A DNA stretch of 64,000 nt, taken from the NCBI GenBank assembly GCA_022562895.1, contig JADFOK010000012.1, forward strand, positions 1 to 64,000, in the 5' to 3' direction. Positions within the stretch are counted from its first letter, which is position 1. Each line of letters opens with the position of its first letter. Of this stretch, positions 23,711 through 34,066 are shown piece after piece. Source of the stretch: Bacteroidota bacterium (lineage in GTDB: Bacteria > Bacteroidota > Bacteroidia > Flavobacteriales > Flavobacteriaceae). The notes below the pieces were generated by a model. That model was not told where the DNA came from, did not search any database, and saw nothing but the letters and a program-made list of their open reading frames with translations. A program made the translations under genes and the position numbers.

Positions 23711-24837
23711 ATGAAAAAAAGAACCTCTATTTTCATCATTAGTTTTTGTGTTTTGGTACTTTACTTTTTGCACAAACAGAATCATTATTAGATGATCTTT
23801 TAGAGAAGCTACAGGAAAATCACAAGAGTAGCGTCTCTGATGTTTTTACTCTTGAAGAACAACTAATTCTTAGAGAACATTTTTCAAATTTCTCTGACCC
23901 TGAAAATTTGGAAGGAGCTTTTTTATTGTATGGCCCAAACAATTCAAAAGGAACTTTTGGAAGTTTCTATTATATGGACCCTTCCGTTTTTGGCCCAATT
24001 TCAAATTCACCATTAACCGAATTTGAAGGATCAGGAGCATGGGATTACAATGCATTAGAATTTAAAGTAATAGATAATATTGGAAATCTATGGAGATTAA
24101 GTGTAACTGGAACGTATAATTTCATTGGAACTTTAGTGGCTCCTACCGGAGAATCGTTTACCGGACTGGAATATGATATCAACTCAGGTACATTATATGG
24201 GTTATCCACTATCGATGTAGTTGGATGGAACGTAACACCCATCGGAAATACTGGTATCATGCTCCCTATCAATTTGGCTATAGATAATGCAAGTGTAGGA
24301 TACACGATTGGTGTCGACGGCAATTTCTCTTATAGGATAGAGTTGGCCACCGCTGTAGCAACAAATTTAGGTGATTCTGGTTTTGATCCGAATTTTGGAC
24401 AGGGAATGTCATACGATCCAAATACTGATATGATCTTTGCAGCAGCATTTAATAATGATACTTTTCAATCAGAGTTAAGAATTCTTGACACTAATACCGG
24501 AATGACCTCTTTTGAAGGAATAATAGGTAACACTATTCCCGGGGGGCTCATTCAGCTTGGTTGGGTTGGTATTCCTGATGATCAATTATCTGTTGGCGAT
24601 AATACCCTTTCTAACTTTTCTTTTTAACCAAATCCAGCCAGGAATATATTAAATGTAAAAGCCAATGACAATATTGAAAATATAGCGATATACAATTTAT
24701 TAGGTCAAAAAGTAATTTCTCAAAACATAAATGCTTTTACATCTAATATAAATATTACCAGCCTTACTACAGGGCTCTATATTCTAAAAGCAAATATTAA
24801 TGGCAAATCCGGATCATATAAATTGATAAAACGATAA
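23711..24837 (+). pseudogene. Secreted protein with type IX sorting domain, broken by a frameshift and a stop
   Basis: The ATG at 23711 begins a signal peptide (MKKRTSIFIISFCVL), but the rest of the protein (LLFAQTESLLDDLLEKLQ onward) lies one frame over, so a small indel sits in the signal sequence near 23745-23760. The main frame encodes about 280 residues rich in Gly, Asn and aromatic residues, with a beta-propeller look (repeated FDPNFGQGMSYDPNTDMIFA-like text). It runs into TAA at 24625-24627 exactly where a type A sorting domain should start. After the TAA the same frame goes on (PNPARNILN, YNLLGQKVISQNI, SYKLIKR) to 24837. Two independent lesions argue for a true pseudogene. Confidence 0.82.
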
Positions 24838-24853
24838 TAATTAAACAAGGTAT

Positions 24854-24889
24854 AAAAAACAGGCTGTCTAATAAGGCAGCCTGTTTTTT
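24854..24889. terminator. Strong bidirectional terminator
   Basis: A perfect 13-bp stem, AAAAAACAGGCTG with CAGCCTGTTTTTT, around a 10-base loop. It lies between the plus-strand pseudogene and the convergent SRAP gene and has T-runs in both directions. Confidence 0.92.
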
Positions 24890-24932
24890 ATTGGAATGAT
24901 TCTTAGGTTTATAATTTTTTATATAAAATTTA

Positions 24933-25658
24933 TTAATCAAAAAGATTGTTATATTCTACAGGGTTTAAAATTTCCTTGATATTAGTGTCGACTGACCTTT
25001 TATATAGATTACGTGAAATAGCATGTGCTTTAAATTCTTGTTTTGTATAACCCTCTTCCAATAATTCCTTTATTTGTTCGTCATTTAATCCTTCTAATAA
25101 CCACTCGTTTTTTAAATCATTATTTATAACAAGTGGCATACGCTTTTTAACATTATGTATTTCAGAAAAGAAATCATTTGCCTTTGTGGTAATAATTGAG
25201 CAACTGTAAGTACTTTCTTCCAATTCACTATAAATACCTGCAAAAACAAAAACATCTCTTCCATCCTCATATCTATTTGTTGGTATATAACAATAATATG
25301 GTATTGATATTCCATTGCTTCGATGTGGTTCAAAAAAACCATCAGCGATAATTAAACAACGGTTTTTTAATGCCCCTCTTTTATAAGTTGGAGACAAAAG
25401 AAGAGTTTCACTTTTTGCATTTAGTGTATTGTATTTTTTTCTGAAAAGAGGAATATCCTTCATTCCCCAATCTGGTATATATCCCCAAATTGAAGGATAA
25501 ATGGTTTTGGGTTCATCCATTTTTATGATTGCAACATTAGGATGTCTGAAACCGTTTTTGTGAAAAAAGGGTTTATAATCAAAATTGTGATAAAACTCTG
25601 CTGTCTGGTTTATTTCAATCAGTTGTTTTATTTTCGTAGATGAGATATCGAAGCACAA
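24933..25658 (-). CDS. SRAP-domain protein (YedK/HMCES family), abasic-site DNA-protein crosslinker
   Basis: Binds abasic sites in single-stranded DNA and links to them through Cys2, protecting the lesion. It has 241 residues. Active-site set: C2, N80, E110 (DGFFEPH) and H168 (EIHNVKKRMP). The start codon is TTG at 25658: it places Cys at position 2 as the chemistry requires, and two stops lie just upstream in frame. It begins 15 bp after the 7TM-HD gene, so the two are likely cotranscribed. No SOS box was recognised. Confidence 0.93.
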   Translation of the reverse strand: MCFDISSTKIKQLIEINQTAEFYHNFDYKPFFHKNGFRHPNVAIIKMDEPKTIYPSIWGYIPDWGMKDIPLFRKKYNTLNAKSETLLLSPTYKRGALKNRCLIIADGFFEPHRSNGISIPYYCYIPTNRYEDGRDVFVFAGIYSELEESTYSCSIITTKANDFFSEIHNVKKRMPLVINNDLKNEWLLEGLNDEQIKELLEEGYTKQEFKAHAISRNLYKRSVDTNIKEILNPVEYNNLFD

Positions 25659-25673
25659 AAGAATATATTTTTA

Positions 25674-27719
25674 TTATTCGGGATATTCCACACGCAAATG
25701 GTAAATATTATTAAGTTTCTTTTTAAGTACTTTTTTAATGGTTTGGATTTCCTTAAAAGTAATATCTGCATTTAAAAATTGACCCTGCTCCATTTGCTTG
25801 TTTACTATACTTTCCACAAAAGCATCAATTTTTGTAGAAGTTGGCTCCTTTAAACTTTTACTCGCCGCCTCAACACTATCCGCCATCATTAGAATAGCCG
25901 TTTCTTTAGAAAAAGGAATGGGTCCGGGATATCTGAAGTCCTCCTTATTTGCTTTAGCATTTAACTCCTCCTCTTTTTTATAGAAGAAGAAAACCAAATT
26001 CGTTCCATGATGAGTTCTTATAAAATCTATTATTCTATCTGGTAGTTTATTTTTTCGTGCTATTTCTATTCCTTTAATTACATGATCAATTATTATTCTT
26101 ACACTCTCTTTTGGATCTAATTCATCATGTGAGTTGATTGGGGTAATTTGATTTTCTGTAAAATAAGTTGGGTTTATCATCTTGCCTATATCATGGTATA
26201 GTGCGCCAACTCTTACTAACATAGCATTAGCTCCTATCTCATTGGCAGAGGCTTCTGATAGATTTGCAACATTAAGTGAGTGATGAAAAGTTCCTGGTGC
26301 TTTATTTTCAAGTTCTTTTAGCAATTTTGAATTGGTATTGCTCAATTCCAATAAGGAGACATCAGACACCAAACCAAATATTTTCTCATAAATATAAACC
26401 AGTGGAAAAGCAAATAAAGTAACTAATCCACAAAGTATAAAATAACCAAAGTATTTCCATTCAATCAACTCAATATTTCCTTCATGAACAATAAAAAATG
26501 CAAAATATCCAAGAATATAAACCAGTGTTATTTGTCCTACCGAAATAAATAGGTTCGCCCTTTTATAAAGTTCAGAGATTGTTAATATTGTAACGATACC
26601 AGCTATTATTTGCAAAAATAAAAATTCAAAACTGTTAGGTACAATAAAACCCAAAAGTAATAGGGTAAGAACGTGTACAAATAAACCCAGTCGAGCATCA
26701 AAAAATGTTTTTAAAACAAGAGGTAAAATACATAAAGGAGTAATATACACATATTCAGCATCAAATTTTACAACCATTGTGGTAATAAATACCATCAAAA
26801 TAATATTGAAAAATATAAAAGTTACCTTGGTATTATTCTCATATATCTCTGAACGATATTTTTTCAGAAAAAGGAACAACATTAAAAATACTAGTGATAC
26901 CAGCATGGAATAACCAAAGGTCAACCAATAATAGTTTGATTTACTCCAAACCTGAGATTGATATTCCGCTTTTAAGGAATTTAATACCTGAAACTTATTT
27001 CCTTCAACCACTTCCCCTTTGGCAATAATTCTTCCGCCTTTTTCTATAACTCCTCTATTAGGATTTATAGTCTTTAATTCTGATTCTATTCCTGCTTCAG
27101 TAAGTTTTAGATTTAAAGACACATTGGGTTTGATGATTCTGGACAACATATCATTTAAATAAACCTTTTTGTTTTTAATAGGGGATTTGTTTAGTGCTGT
27201 ATTAATAATTATATCTAGATTGTTTATGCTAACAAGTTGTTTATACCAGATTTCTTCAACTTCATTCCCCCTTTTAAGAAAAATGATTTTTTCTTCTGAA
27301 TAGGAATGAATTTCGTCTATAACACCATTTTTATAAATATCATTTAAAATATTAATTCCAATTCTTTTTGTTGAAGTTTTTGAAATTAAAGAAAAATTAT
27401 TTACGAAGGTTGATTCAATTAATTCAGAAAAAAGTAATTTTACATTTGTTGCTATTTCCTCATCATAGTCAAAATATGGAACGCTATTATTGCGAATCTC
27501 TTCTTTTTCTTTTTCTAAGGCCAGCTTATCTTTTTTAATGGTAAAACTAAAGGGAGCATATAAATTCTCATATTGCCAGGGTTTCCCCTTTTGAATATTA
27601 TATTTAAATTGGCCTCCCTTTGGTAAAAGATAAATTATTAATACTGTGGAAATTACATAAAGAAATACCTTGTATATGAGGGATTGATTTTTTGTAAAAA
27701 AAGAAAAGAAGTTCTTCAT
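25674..27719 (-). CDS. 7TM-HD membrane phosphodiesterase (PgpH-type, probable c-di-AMP hydrolase)
   Basis: Membrane HD-domain protein of 681 residues from the ATG at 27719 (MKNFFSFFTKNQS); an upstream TTG at 27776 is less likely. Layout: an N-terminal helix, a 7TMR-HDED extracytoplasmic domain (about 40-260), seven membrane helices (about 270-450), and a cytosolic HD domain with HHSLNVANLSE, the metal pair in LYHDIGKM, and later HHGTN. Characterised relatives (PgpH) cleave cyclic di-AMP. A role in second-messenger turnover is inferred from family. It precedes the SRAP gene. Confidence 0.9.
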   Translation of the reverse strand: MKNFFSFFTKNQSLIYKVFLYVISTVLIIYLLPKGGQFKYNIQKGKPWQYENLYAPFSFTIKKDKLALEKEKEEIRNNSVPYFDYDEEIATNVKLLFSELIESTFVNNFSLISKTSTKRIGINILNDIYKNGVIDEIHSYSEEKIIFLKRGNEVEEIWYKQLVSINNLDIIINTALNKSPIKNKKVYLNDMLSRIIKPNVSLNLKLTEAGIESELKTINPNRGVIEKGGRIIAKGEVVEGNKFQVLNSLKAEYQSQVWSKSNYYWLTFGYSMLVSLVFLMLFLFLKKYRSEIYENNTKVTFIFFNIILMVFITTMVVKFDAEYVYITPLCILPLVLKTFFDARLGLFVHVLTLLLLGFIVPNSFEFLFLQIIAGIVTILTISELYKRANLFISVGQITLVYILGYFAFFIVHEGNIELIEWKYFGYFILCGLVTLFAFPLVYIYEKIFGLVSDVSLLELSNTNSKLLKELENKAPGTFHHSLNVANLSEASANEIGANAMLVRVGALYHDIGKMINPTYFTENQITPINSHDELDPKESVRIIIDHVIKGIEIARKNKLPDRIIDFIRTHHGTNLVFFFYKKEEELNAKANKEDFRYPGPIPFSKETAILMMADSVEAASKSLKEPTSTKIDAFVESIVNKQMEQGQFLNADITFKEIQTIKKVLKKKLNNIYHLRVEYPE

Positions 27720-27889
27720 AAAAACTGGTACGAAAAGTAAAGGTATAAATATCGTTTGATTTATCCCAAAACCCAAAATGATTACATTGATATTCTTGTA
27801 TTAAATACGTAAATTCGCACGCTAGTAAGCATTCTGTTTATTTAAAAAAACATTTTAAAAACTATATCTTAACTAATATACTACACAAC

Positions 27890-29065
27890 ATGAGCAAAGA
27901 AGTTGTAATTGTTTCTGCAATACGAACACCAATTGGAAGTTTTATGGGTAGTTTATCTTCTATTACTGCCAGTCGTTTAGGTTCTGTTGCTATTAAAGGG
28001 GCATTAGAAAAAATAAATCTTAAGCCCAATCTTGTTCAAGAAGTATTTATGGGTAATGTGGTGCAAGCAGGAGTTGGTCAGGCTCCAGCACGTCAAGCTG
28101 CATTAGGAGCAGGTATCCCAGATACTGTTCCTTGTACTACAGTAAATAAAGTATGTGCTTCCGGAATGAAAGCAGTTATGTGTGCCGCGCAAACCATTTT
28201 ATTGGGGGATGCAGATATTGTTGTTGCCGGAGGAATGGAAAGCATGAGTAACATACCCCATTATTTACATCTTCGAAAAGGGCATAAATTTGGACCTAAT
28301 ACTATGGAGGACGGCATGCAAAAAGATGGCTTAGTAGACGCATACGACAACAATGCTATGGGGGTGTATGCTGATTTATGTGCCGCCGAATATAATTTTA
28401 CTAGAGAAGAACAAGATGATTTTTCAATTCAATCTTACAATCGCTCAGCTAAAGCTTGGGCTGAAGGCAAATTTGCAGATGAGGTGGTGCCTGTAGAAAT
28501 TCCACAAAGACGAGGTGAACCTATCTTATTTTCTGAAGATGAAGAATATAAAAACGTCAAAATAGAAAAAATTCCTTCTTTGCGACCTGTTTTTACTAAA
28601 GACGGAACCGTAACTGCGGCTAATGCTTCTACTATTAACGATGGTGCCGGAGCAGTGATATTAATGAGTGAAGAAAAAGCCAAGGAATTAGGGTTTGAAC
28701 CTATGGCTAAGATAAAAAGCTACGCAGATGCTGCGCAAGAACCCAAATGGTTTACTATTGCTCCTGCAAAGGCACTTCCAAAAGCATTGGTTAAAGCAAA
28801 CATAAAAATTGATGATGTAGATTATTTTGAATTCAACGAAGCATTTGCTGTAGTAGGATTGGCAAATATGAAGCTACTGGGCTTAAACGATTCAAATGTA
28901 AATGTAAATGGAGGAGCCGTTTCATTAGGACATCCACTAGGATGTAGTGGAGTTAGAATTTTAATAACACTTATTAACGTCTTAAAACAAAACAATGCCA
29001 AAATTGGGGCAGCTGCAATTTGTAATGGTGGCGGGGGTGCCTCGGCTATGGTGATAGAAAGGTAA
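27890..29065 (+). CDS. Acetyl-CoA C-acetyltransferase (thiolase)
   Basis: Thiolase of 391 residues that condenses two acetyl-CoA to acetoacetyl-CoA or runs in reverse. The catalytic residues are all present: nucleophile C89 (VNKVCASGMKAV), H348 (GHPLGCSG) and C378 (CNGGGGASA). Length and start (MSKEVVIVSAIRTPIG) match biosynthetic acetyltransferases, though beta-ketothiolase activity on longer chains cannot be ruled out. It stands before an NlpC/P60 gene with a 116-bp gap; no other beta-oxidation or ketone genes are adjacent. Confidence 0.94.
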   Translation: MSKEVVIVSAIRTPIGSFMGSLSSITASRLGSVAIKGALEKINLKPNLVQEVFMGNVVQAGVGQAPARQAALGAGIPDTVPCTTVNKVCASGMKAVMCAAQTILLGDADIVVAGGMESMSNIPHYLHLRKGHKFGPNTMEDGMQKDGLVDAYDNNAMGVYADLCAAEYNFTREEQDDFSIQSYNRSAKAWAEGKFADEVVPVEIPQRRGEPILFSEDEEYKNVKIEKIPSLRPVFTKDGTVTAANASTINDGAGAVILMSEEKAKELGFEPMAKIKSYADAAQEPKWFTIAPAKALPKALVKANIKIDDVDYFEFNEAFAVVGLANMKLLGLNDSNVNVNGGAVSLGHPLGCSGVRILITLINVLKQNNAKIGAAAICNGGGGASAMVIER

Positions 29066-29181
29066 CTAGTTAGAAGATAATAGTTATAATGAATTACAAT
29101 ATCTTGAAAATTTAACTCAAAAAAAATCCATAAAATAAATTGATTAATTTTTTCATCTTTCAATTATTTAATTATTAATAA

Positions 29182-29931
29182 ATGAAACACGGCATTTGTA
29201 ATTTAAGTGTTGTTCCATTGCGATCTGAAGCCAAAGATACTAGTGAAATGGTTTCTCAAATATTATATGGAGAGCTATTTAAAGTACTGGAAAGAAGAAA
29301 AAAATGGAGTCGTATTCGTTTAACATTAGATGGTTATGAAGGATGGCTGGATAATGAACAATTTCTTTTAATACCTGGAGAAGATTACGATCAACTTAAT
29401 AAACAGCCTTTTAAACTTTCTTCAGATTTAGTTGATTATATAACCACTGCAGATAATGAATTACTTACTATTTGCATTGGAAGTAATGTAAATAATATTG
29501 AATATCTGAAGCATAATTTTGAGGGAAAGTTTATTTCAGCTTCTACTCCTAATCTAAATATTGTAGAAACAGCTCTGGACTATCTTAATTGCCCCTATTT
29601 ATGGGGTGGTAAAACACCTCTTGGAATTGATTGTAGTGGATTTACCCAAATGGTATACAAATTGAATGGTTACAATCTTTTACGCGATGCCATCCAACAA
29701 GCTACTCAAGGAGAATCACTTAGTTTTATTGAAGAAAGTACAGCTGGCGATCTAGCTTTTTTTGATAATGATGATGGTGTAATAACCCATGTAGGAATAA
29801 TTATGAAGGAAAACTATATTATTCACTCTCATGGTAATGTCCGTATCGATCGATTAGACCATACCGGTATTTTTAATGGTCTGAAAAAAAAATATTCTCA
29901 CAAGCTTAGGGTCATTCAACATATTCTATAA
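29182..29931 (+). CDS. NlpC/P60 peptidoglycan hydrolase with N-terminal SH3 domain
   Basis: A 249-residue cysteine peptidase that cuts gamma-D-glutamyl-diamino acid bonds in peptidoglycan peptides. The N-terminal bacterial SH3 region spans about 1-65, a second SH3-like part to about 120, and the NlpC/P60 core has C151 (GIDCSGF), H203 (ITHVGI) and H215/H217 (IIHSHGN). No signal peptide is seen, so it may act on recycled muropeptides in the cytoplasm, as dipeptidyl-peptidase VI types do. A perfect palindromic terminator follows. Confidence 0.9.
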   Translation: MKHGICNLSVVPLRSEAKDTSEMVSQILYGELFKVLERRKKWSRIRLTLDGYEGWLDNEQFLLIPGEDYDQLNKQPFKLSSDLVDYITTADNELLTICIGSNVNNIEYLKHNFEGKFISASTPNLNIVETALDYLNCPYLWGGKTPLGIDCSGFTQMVYKLNGYNLLRDAIQQATQGESLSFIEESTAGDLAFFDNDDGVITHVGIIMKENYIIHSHGNVRIDRLDHTGIFNGLKKKYSHKLRVIQHIL

Positions 29932-29935
29932 AAAA

Positions 29936-29959
29936 AGTCTCTATAAATTTATAGAGACT
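29936..29959. terminator. Perfect palindromic bidirectional terminator
   Basis: A 24-base perfect palindrome with 12-bp arms (AGTCTCTATAAA and its complement), preceded by an A-run and followed by T-rich sequence. It separates the convergent NlpC/P60 and TPR genes. Confidence 0.9.
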
Positions 29960-29984
29960 CTTTATTATCTAAATAAGGATATTA

Positions 29985-31253
29985 TTATTGTTTTGCCTCC
30001 ATTTCTATAAGGCGAGATTTCAACACTTTATACTTATCATCTTGGCCTAACTGGCTATAGATGTTCATAAGAGTTTTCACTAATTCTATTTTATCGGGAC
30101 GCAATTTACTAGCAGATTCCAAATAAGGAATGGAATTAGTAAATAACTCTTTTCTTTTCGCCTGAAGTTCATCATACTTTTTATTGTCTGCTCTTGAAGT
30201 TCCCAGCGCATTCATTTCTTCAATAATTTGTTCATCCTCAGACAACAAAAGGTCTGCTATATTTATTAGAACCTCTGCATAATCGGGCTTCAACTCTAAC
30301 GCATTTTCATAGTATTTTAGTGCTTTTTCATTATCACCAATATTTTTACTTACTACACCTAGGTTGAAATATATTTCAGGGTTGGTTGAATCTAATGACA
30401 AGACCTCCTGCATTAATTCCTTATATCGATCGACATCTCCCATTTTATATACCATTTCAGCTTCAGTTCTTATCAATGATATATCTTCAGGGTTTTCTTC
30501 CCTTAATTCTTTCATTAAATATAAAGCATTCTCATTATCTCCTTTTTCAATATAAGCTATAGTTAAATTCCGAAGAATAATTGATTGAGCAGATTTAGAA
30601 ATAACGGTTTCAGGTTTATTATAATCACCACTTTTAATGAATAAATTTCTTTCCATTTCAGACCCAAATGACTTAACCTCACCTGTTTCAATTTCTACGG
30701 CTGTAAAGGTTATTATTTTTCCGGTATAACCCAGTTCACCTAATGCTTTGTAATATTTTATAGCATTATCGTAATTTTTATCAAGACCAGAACTTATAGC
30801 TGCATTAAATAAATATAAGGTGTCCTGCTTACTATAACTATAGGCTGTATAATACTCTTCGGATGCCAAACCATATTTTTTAGCATTGATATTATCTCTT
30901 GCATTATTTTCTAATTCTCTTTTAAGATTTTGAATGCCAGTATTTGCTTTAGATGCATAATTCCCTTTAGGGCTAATTTCAATAGCTCTTGCAAAAGCGT
31001 CTCCAGCCATTTTCAATTTACTAAGATCATTTCCCGCAGTTGCCAGAATAGCTTCTCCCCTGGCAATGTAATATTGAGCTTTTAGATCATTTTTTGCATT
31101 TTCAATAAGACCTTCGGCCTGGTTTAATAAAGAGATAGCCTCAGTGAAATTTCCCGATTTTATTGCCTTTTGTGCTTTTTTTATTTCTTTTTTTTGTCCA
31201 AATGTTATTGCGGAAATCACTATAAATCCCACTATTAAAATTTGTTTTTTCAT
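29985..31253 (-). CDS. Exported tetratricopeptide-repeat protein
   Basis: A 422-residue protein with signal peptide (MKKQILIVGFIVISAITFGQ) and TPR helices over most of its length. The clearest repeats are at about 290-330 (PEIYFNLGVVSKNIGDNEKA, then YYENALELKPDYAEVLINIA). It is likely periplasmic and a scaffold; no catalytic site is seen. It lies 11 bp downstream of gyrA, a gene order common in flavobacteria, so it is probably cotranscribed. Function unknown. Confidence 0.85.
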   Translation of the reverse strand: MKKQILIVGFIVISAITFGQKKEIKKAQKAIKSGNFTEAISLLNQAEGLIENAKNDLKAQYYIARGEAILATAGNDLSKLKMAGDAFARAIEISPKGNYASKANTGIQNLKRELENNARDNINAKKYGLASEEYYTAYSYSKQDTLYLFNAAISSGLDKNYDNAIKYYKALGELGYTGKIITFTAVEIETGEVKSFGSEMERNLFIKSGDYNKPETVISKSAQSIILRNLTIAYIEKGDNENALYLMKELREENPEDISLIRTEAEMVYKMGDVDRYKELMQEVLSLDSTNPEIYFNLGVVSKNIGDNEKALKYYENALELKPDYAEVLINIADLLLSEDEQIIEEMNALGTSRADNKKYDELQAKRKELFTNSIPYLESASKLRPDKIELVKTLMNIYSQLGQDDKYKVLKSRLIEMEAKQ

Positions 31254-31264
31254 TGTTATCTTCT

Positions 31265-33811
31265 TTATTCGTTGTTTTCGGTTTGTGTATTATTTATATC
31301 AGCATTATTTTCAGAATTATCATTAGTCATGCCCTCCTTGGAATCATCGTTTTCATTAAAATTTACATCTTCCTCTTCATGTACTACCTTGGCAACTGCT
31401 GCAATGGCATCATTTTCACGAACTTTAATAAGTCGCACCCCTTGTGTTGCACGACCCATAACACGTAAAGTCGCTACTGCCAATCTAATAGCTACACCAG
31501 ATTTATTAATTATCATTAAATCATCACTATCATTTACGTTCTTAATGGCTACTAATTTACCTGTTTTTTTTGTAATATTAATAGTTTTTACACCTTTACC
31601 TCCTCTGTTAGTAATTCTGTAATCTCCAATTTTTGATCGCTTACCATAACCATTTTCTGAAACAACCAATATATCAGATTCAAAATCATCTACAGCAATC
31701 ATACCTATAACCCTGTCATTTTCAGCACCTAATCTTATACCTCTGACTCCAGAAGCATTTCTTCCCATCGGACGGGTTTTTTCCTCTTCAAAACGTATTG
31801 CTTTTCCTGTTCTAACTGCTATCATAATCTGACTATCACCCGTAGTTAGTTTTGCTTCAAGTAGTTCATCTCCTTCTCTAATTGTTATAGCATTTATTCC
31901 ATTTATACGAGGCCTTGAGTATTGCTCCAATGGTGTCTTTTTAACTTGACCCTTTATTGTTGCCATGATCACATAATGACTATTTATGTATTCTTCATCT
32001 TTAAGATCTTGAGTACATATAAAAGCTTTCACCTTATCATCCTGTCCTATATTTATTAAGTTTTGAATCGCACGACCTTTTGAAGTGCGACTTCCTTCGG
32101 GAATTTCAAAAACCCGCATCCAGAAACACTTTCCTTTTTGAGTAAAGAAAAGCATATATTGGTGGTTAGTACCTACAAATATATGCTCTAAGAAATCTTC
32201 ATTACGTGTAGATGATGCTTTTTTTCCATAACCACCTCGATGTTGTTTTTTATATTCTGAAAGTGAGGTGCGTTTAATATAACCCGCATGAGAAATTGTA
32301 ATTACTACCTTTTCATCGGGAATTAAATCTGTTATACTTACATCTCCCCCTGCATACTCAATAACAGAACGCCGTTCGTCACCATACTTATTTTTAATTT
32401 CGTTTAACTCCTCTACTATAATTTTCATCCTGCGTTCCTTCTTTGCAAGAATATCTACATAATCTTCAATGGTATTCATCAAATCTTCATACTCGGTACG
32501 CAATTTATCTTGCTCAAGGCTGGTAAGTTGGCGTAAGCGCATTTCTACAATCGCTTTTGTTTGAATATCTGATAATTTAAAAGCTTTGGTTAACTTAGCC
32601 CGAGCTTCATCTGCATTGGTAGAAGCACGAATTAAACGTATAACTTCATCAATATTATCTGAAGCAATGATTAATCCTTCCAGGATATGTGCACGTTCTT
32701 TGGCTTTACGAAGCAGATATTCAGTACGACGAACTACTACAACATGTCGATGTTCAACAAAGTAATGTATAAGTTCTTTTAAATTTAATAAACGAGGCCT
32801 TCCTTTTACCAAACAAATATTATTTACACTAAAGCTAGATTGCAAAGCAGTATACTTATACAACATATTAAGTACAATGTTGGGGATTGCGTCCCGTCTT
32901 AAAATATAAACGATTCGCATTCCTTTTCTATCGGACTCATCTCGAATGTTAGATATACCGTCAATTTTTTTATCGTTAACTAAATCAGCAGTTTTTTTAA
33001 TCATTTCTGCCTTATTTACTTGATAAGGCACTTCGGTAACAATAATACATTCTCTTCCGTTTACTTCTTCAAAATGAGTTTTTCCCCTTATAATGATTCG
33101 ACCTCTTCCAGTATGAAAAGCATCCTTTACACCTTCATAGCCGTAGATAATTCCCCCTGTTGGAAAATCTGGGGCTTTTATATATTGCATTAACCCATCA
33201 ATATCAATGTCGCTATTCTCTATATAGGCTATAGTCCCGTCAATAACTTCATTTATATTATGAGGTGGCATATTGGTAGCCATCCCTACTGCAATTCCCG
33301 AAGCTCCATTAATTAATAAACCCGGAACACGAGTGGGAAGTACCGTAGGTTCTTTTAAAGTATCATCAAAATTAAGTTTGTGGTCTACGGTATCTTTGTC
33401 TATATCAGCGAGCATGTCTTCAGAAATCTTCTGCATACGTGCTTCTGTATAACGCATAGCTGCCGGACTGTCACCATCAATAGATCCAAAATTTCCCTGA
33501 CCATCTACCAACATATAACGCAAACTCCAATGCTGAGCCATCCGTACCATTGCATCGTAAACTGAAGTATCACCATGGGGGTGATATTTACCTAAAACCT
33601 CTCCTACAATTCTTGCAGATTTTTTATGAGCACCCGTCGCTCTTATACCCAACTCATGCATGCCAAATAAAACTCGCCTATGTACAGGTTTCATACCATC
33701 CCTAACGTCGGGTAATGCCCGAGACACAATGACAGACATTGAATAATCAATGTAAGCCGATTTCATTTCATCCTCAATGTTAATAGGGATTAATTTTTCG
33801 CCTTCAACCAT
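31265..33811 (-). CDS. gyrA: DNA gyrase subunit A
   Basis: Breakage-rejoining subunit of DNA gyrase. The start is the ATG at 33811 ([20 protein letters not shown]) rather than an upstream TTG at 33853, giving 848 residues. Catalytic Y121 lies in RYTEARM. The quinolone region reads [17 protein letters not shown] with T82 and D86 (E. coli 83 and 87), the ordinary sensitive state for this group. The C-terminal beta-pinwheel has the GyrA box-like QRRGGKG equivalent [10 protein letters not shown], followed by an acidic tail. The downstream TPR gene is 11 bp away. Confidence 0.97.
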   Translation of the reverse strand: MVEGEKLIPINIEDEMKSAYIDYSMSVIVSRALPDVRDGMKPVHRRVLFGMHELGIRATGAHKKSARIVGEVLGKYHPHGDTSVYDAMVRMAQHWSLRYMLVDGQGNFGSIDGDSPAAMRYTEARMQKISEDMLADIDKDTVDHKLNFDDTLKEPTVLPTRVPGLLINGASGIAVGMATNMPPHNINEVIDGTIAYIENSDIDIDGLMQYIKAPDFPTGGIIYGYEGVKDAFHTGRGRIIIRGKTHFEEVNGRECIIVTEVPYQVNKAEMIKKTADLVNDKKIDGISNIRDESDRKGMRIVYILRRDAIPNIVLNMLYKYTALQSSFSVNNICLVKGRPRLLNLKELIHYFVEHRHVVVVRRTEYLLRKAKERAHILEGLIIASDNIDEVIRLIRASTNADEARAKLTKAFKLSDIQTKAIVEMRLRQLTSLEQDKLRTEYEDLMNTIEDYVDILAKKERRMKIIVEELNEIKNKYGDERRSVIEYAGGDVSITDLIPDEKVVITISHAGYIKRTSLSEYKKQHRGGYGKKASSTRNEDFLEHIFVGTNHQYMLFFTQKGKCFWMRVFEIPEGSRTSKGRAIQNLINIGQDDKVKAFICTQDLKDEEYINSHYVIMATIKGQVKKTPLEQYSRPRINGINAITIREGDELLEAKLTTGDSQIMIAVRTGKAIRFEEEKTRPMGRNASGVRGIRLGAENDRVIGMIAVDDFESDILVVSENGYGKRSKIGDYRITNRGGKGVKTINITKKTGKLVAIKNVNDSDDLMIINKSGVAIRLAVATLRVMGRATQGVRLIKVRENDAIAAVAKVVHEEEDVNFNENDDSKEGMTNDNSENNADINNTQTENNE

Positions 33812-34066
33812 AAATATTTTCTTTAATTTTACGTTATAATTTTGAAAAAGCAAGATACACTAATTGTAACTTTATGGGCAGATCTACGGGTCAATTATTA
33901 ATTAATTTATTAACAAAAAAGGATTGTAAATTCGTTAATAACTAACCTTCTTTTATTTTGATTTTAGTAAGTTTTTTTGTCCTTTTACTACAATTCATAT
34001 TAAAAGGCATGGTTTTTGTCTTATTGAAATATTTATACTTATTTTAGACGCGTAGGAAATTAAATT

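Noticed and set aside
31320..31622. Plus-strand frames over the gyrA C-terminus
   Set aside because: Antisense shadows with Phe/Ile/Ser-rich low-complexity text and no homology.
33809..33853. Longer gyrA from TTG at 33853
   Set aside because: The added 14 residues are not part of GyrA; the ATG at 33811 gives the usual start.
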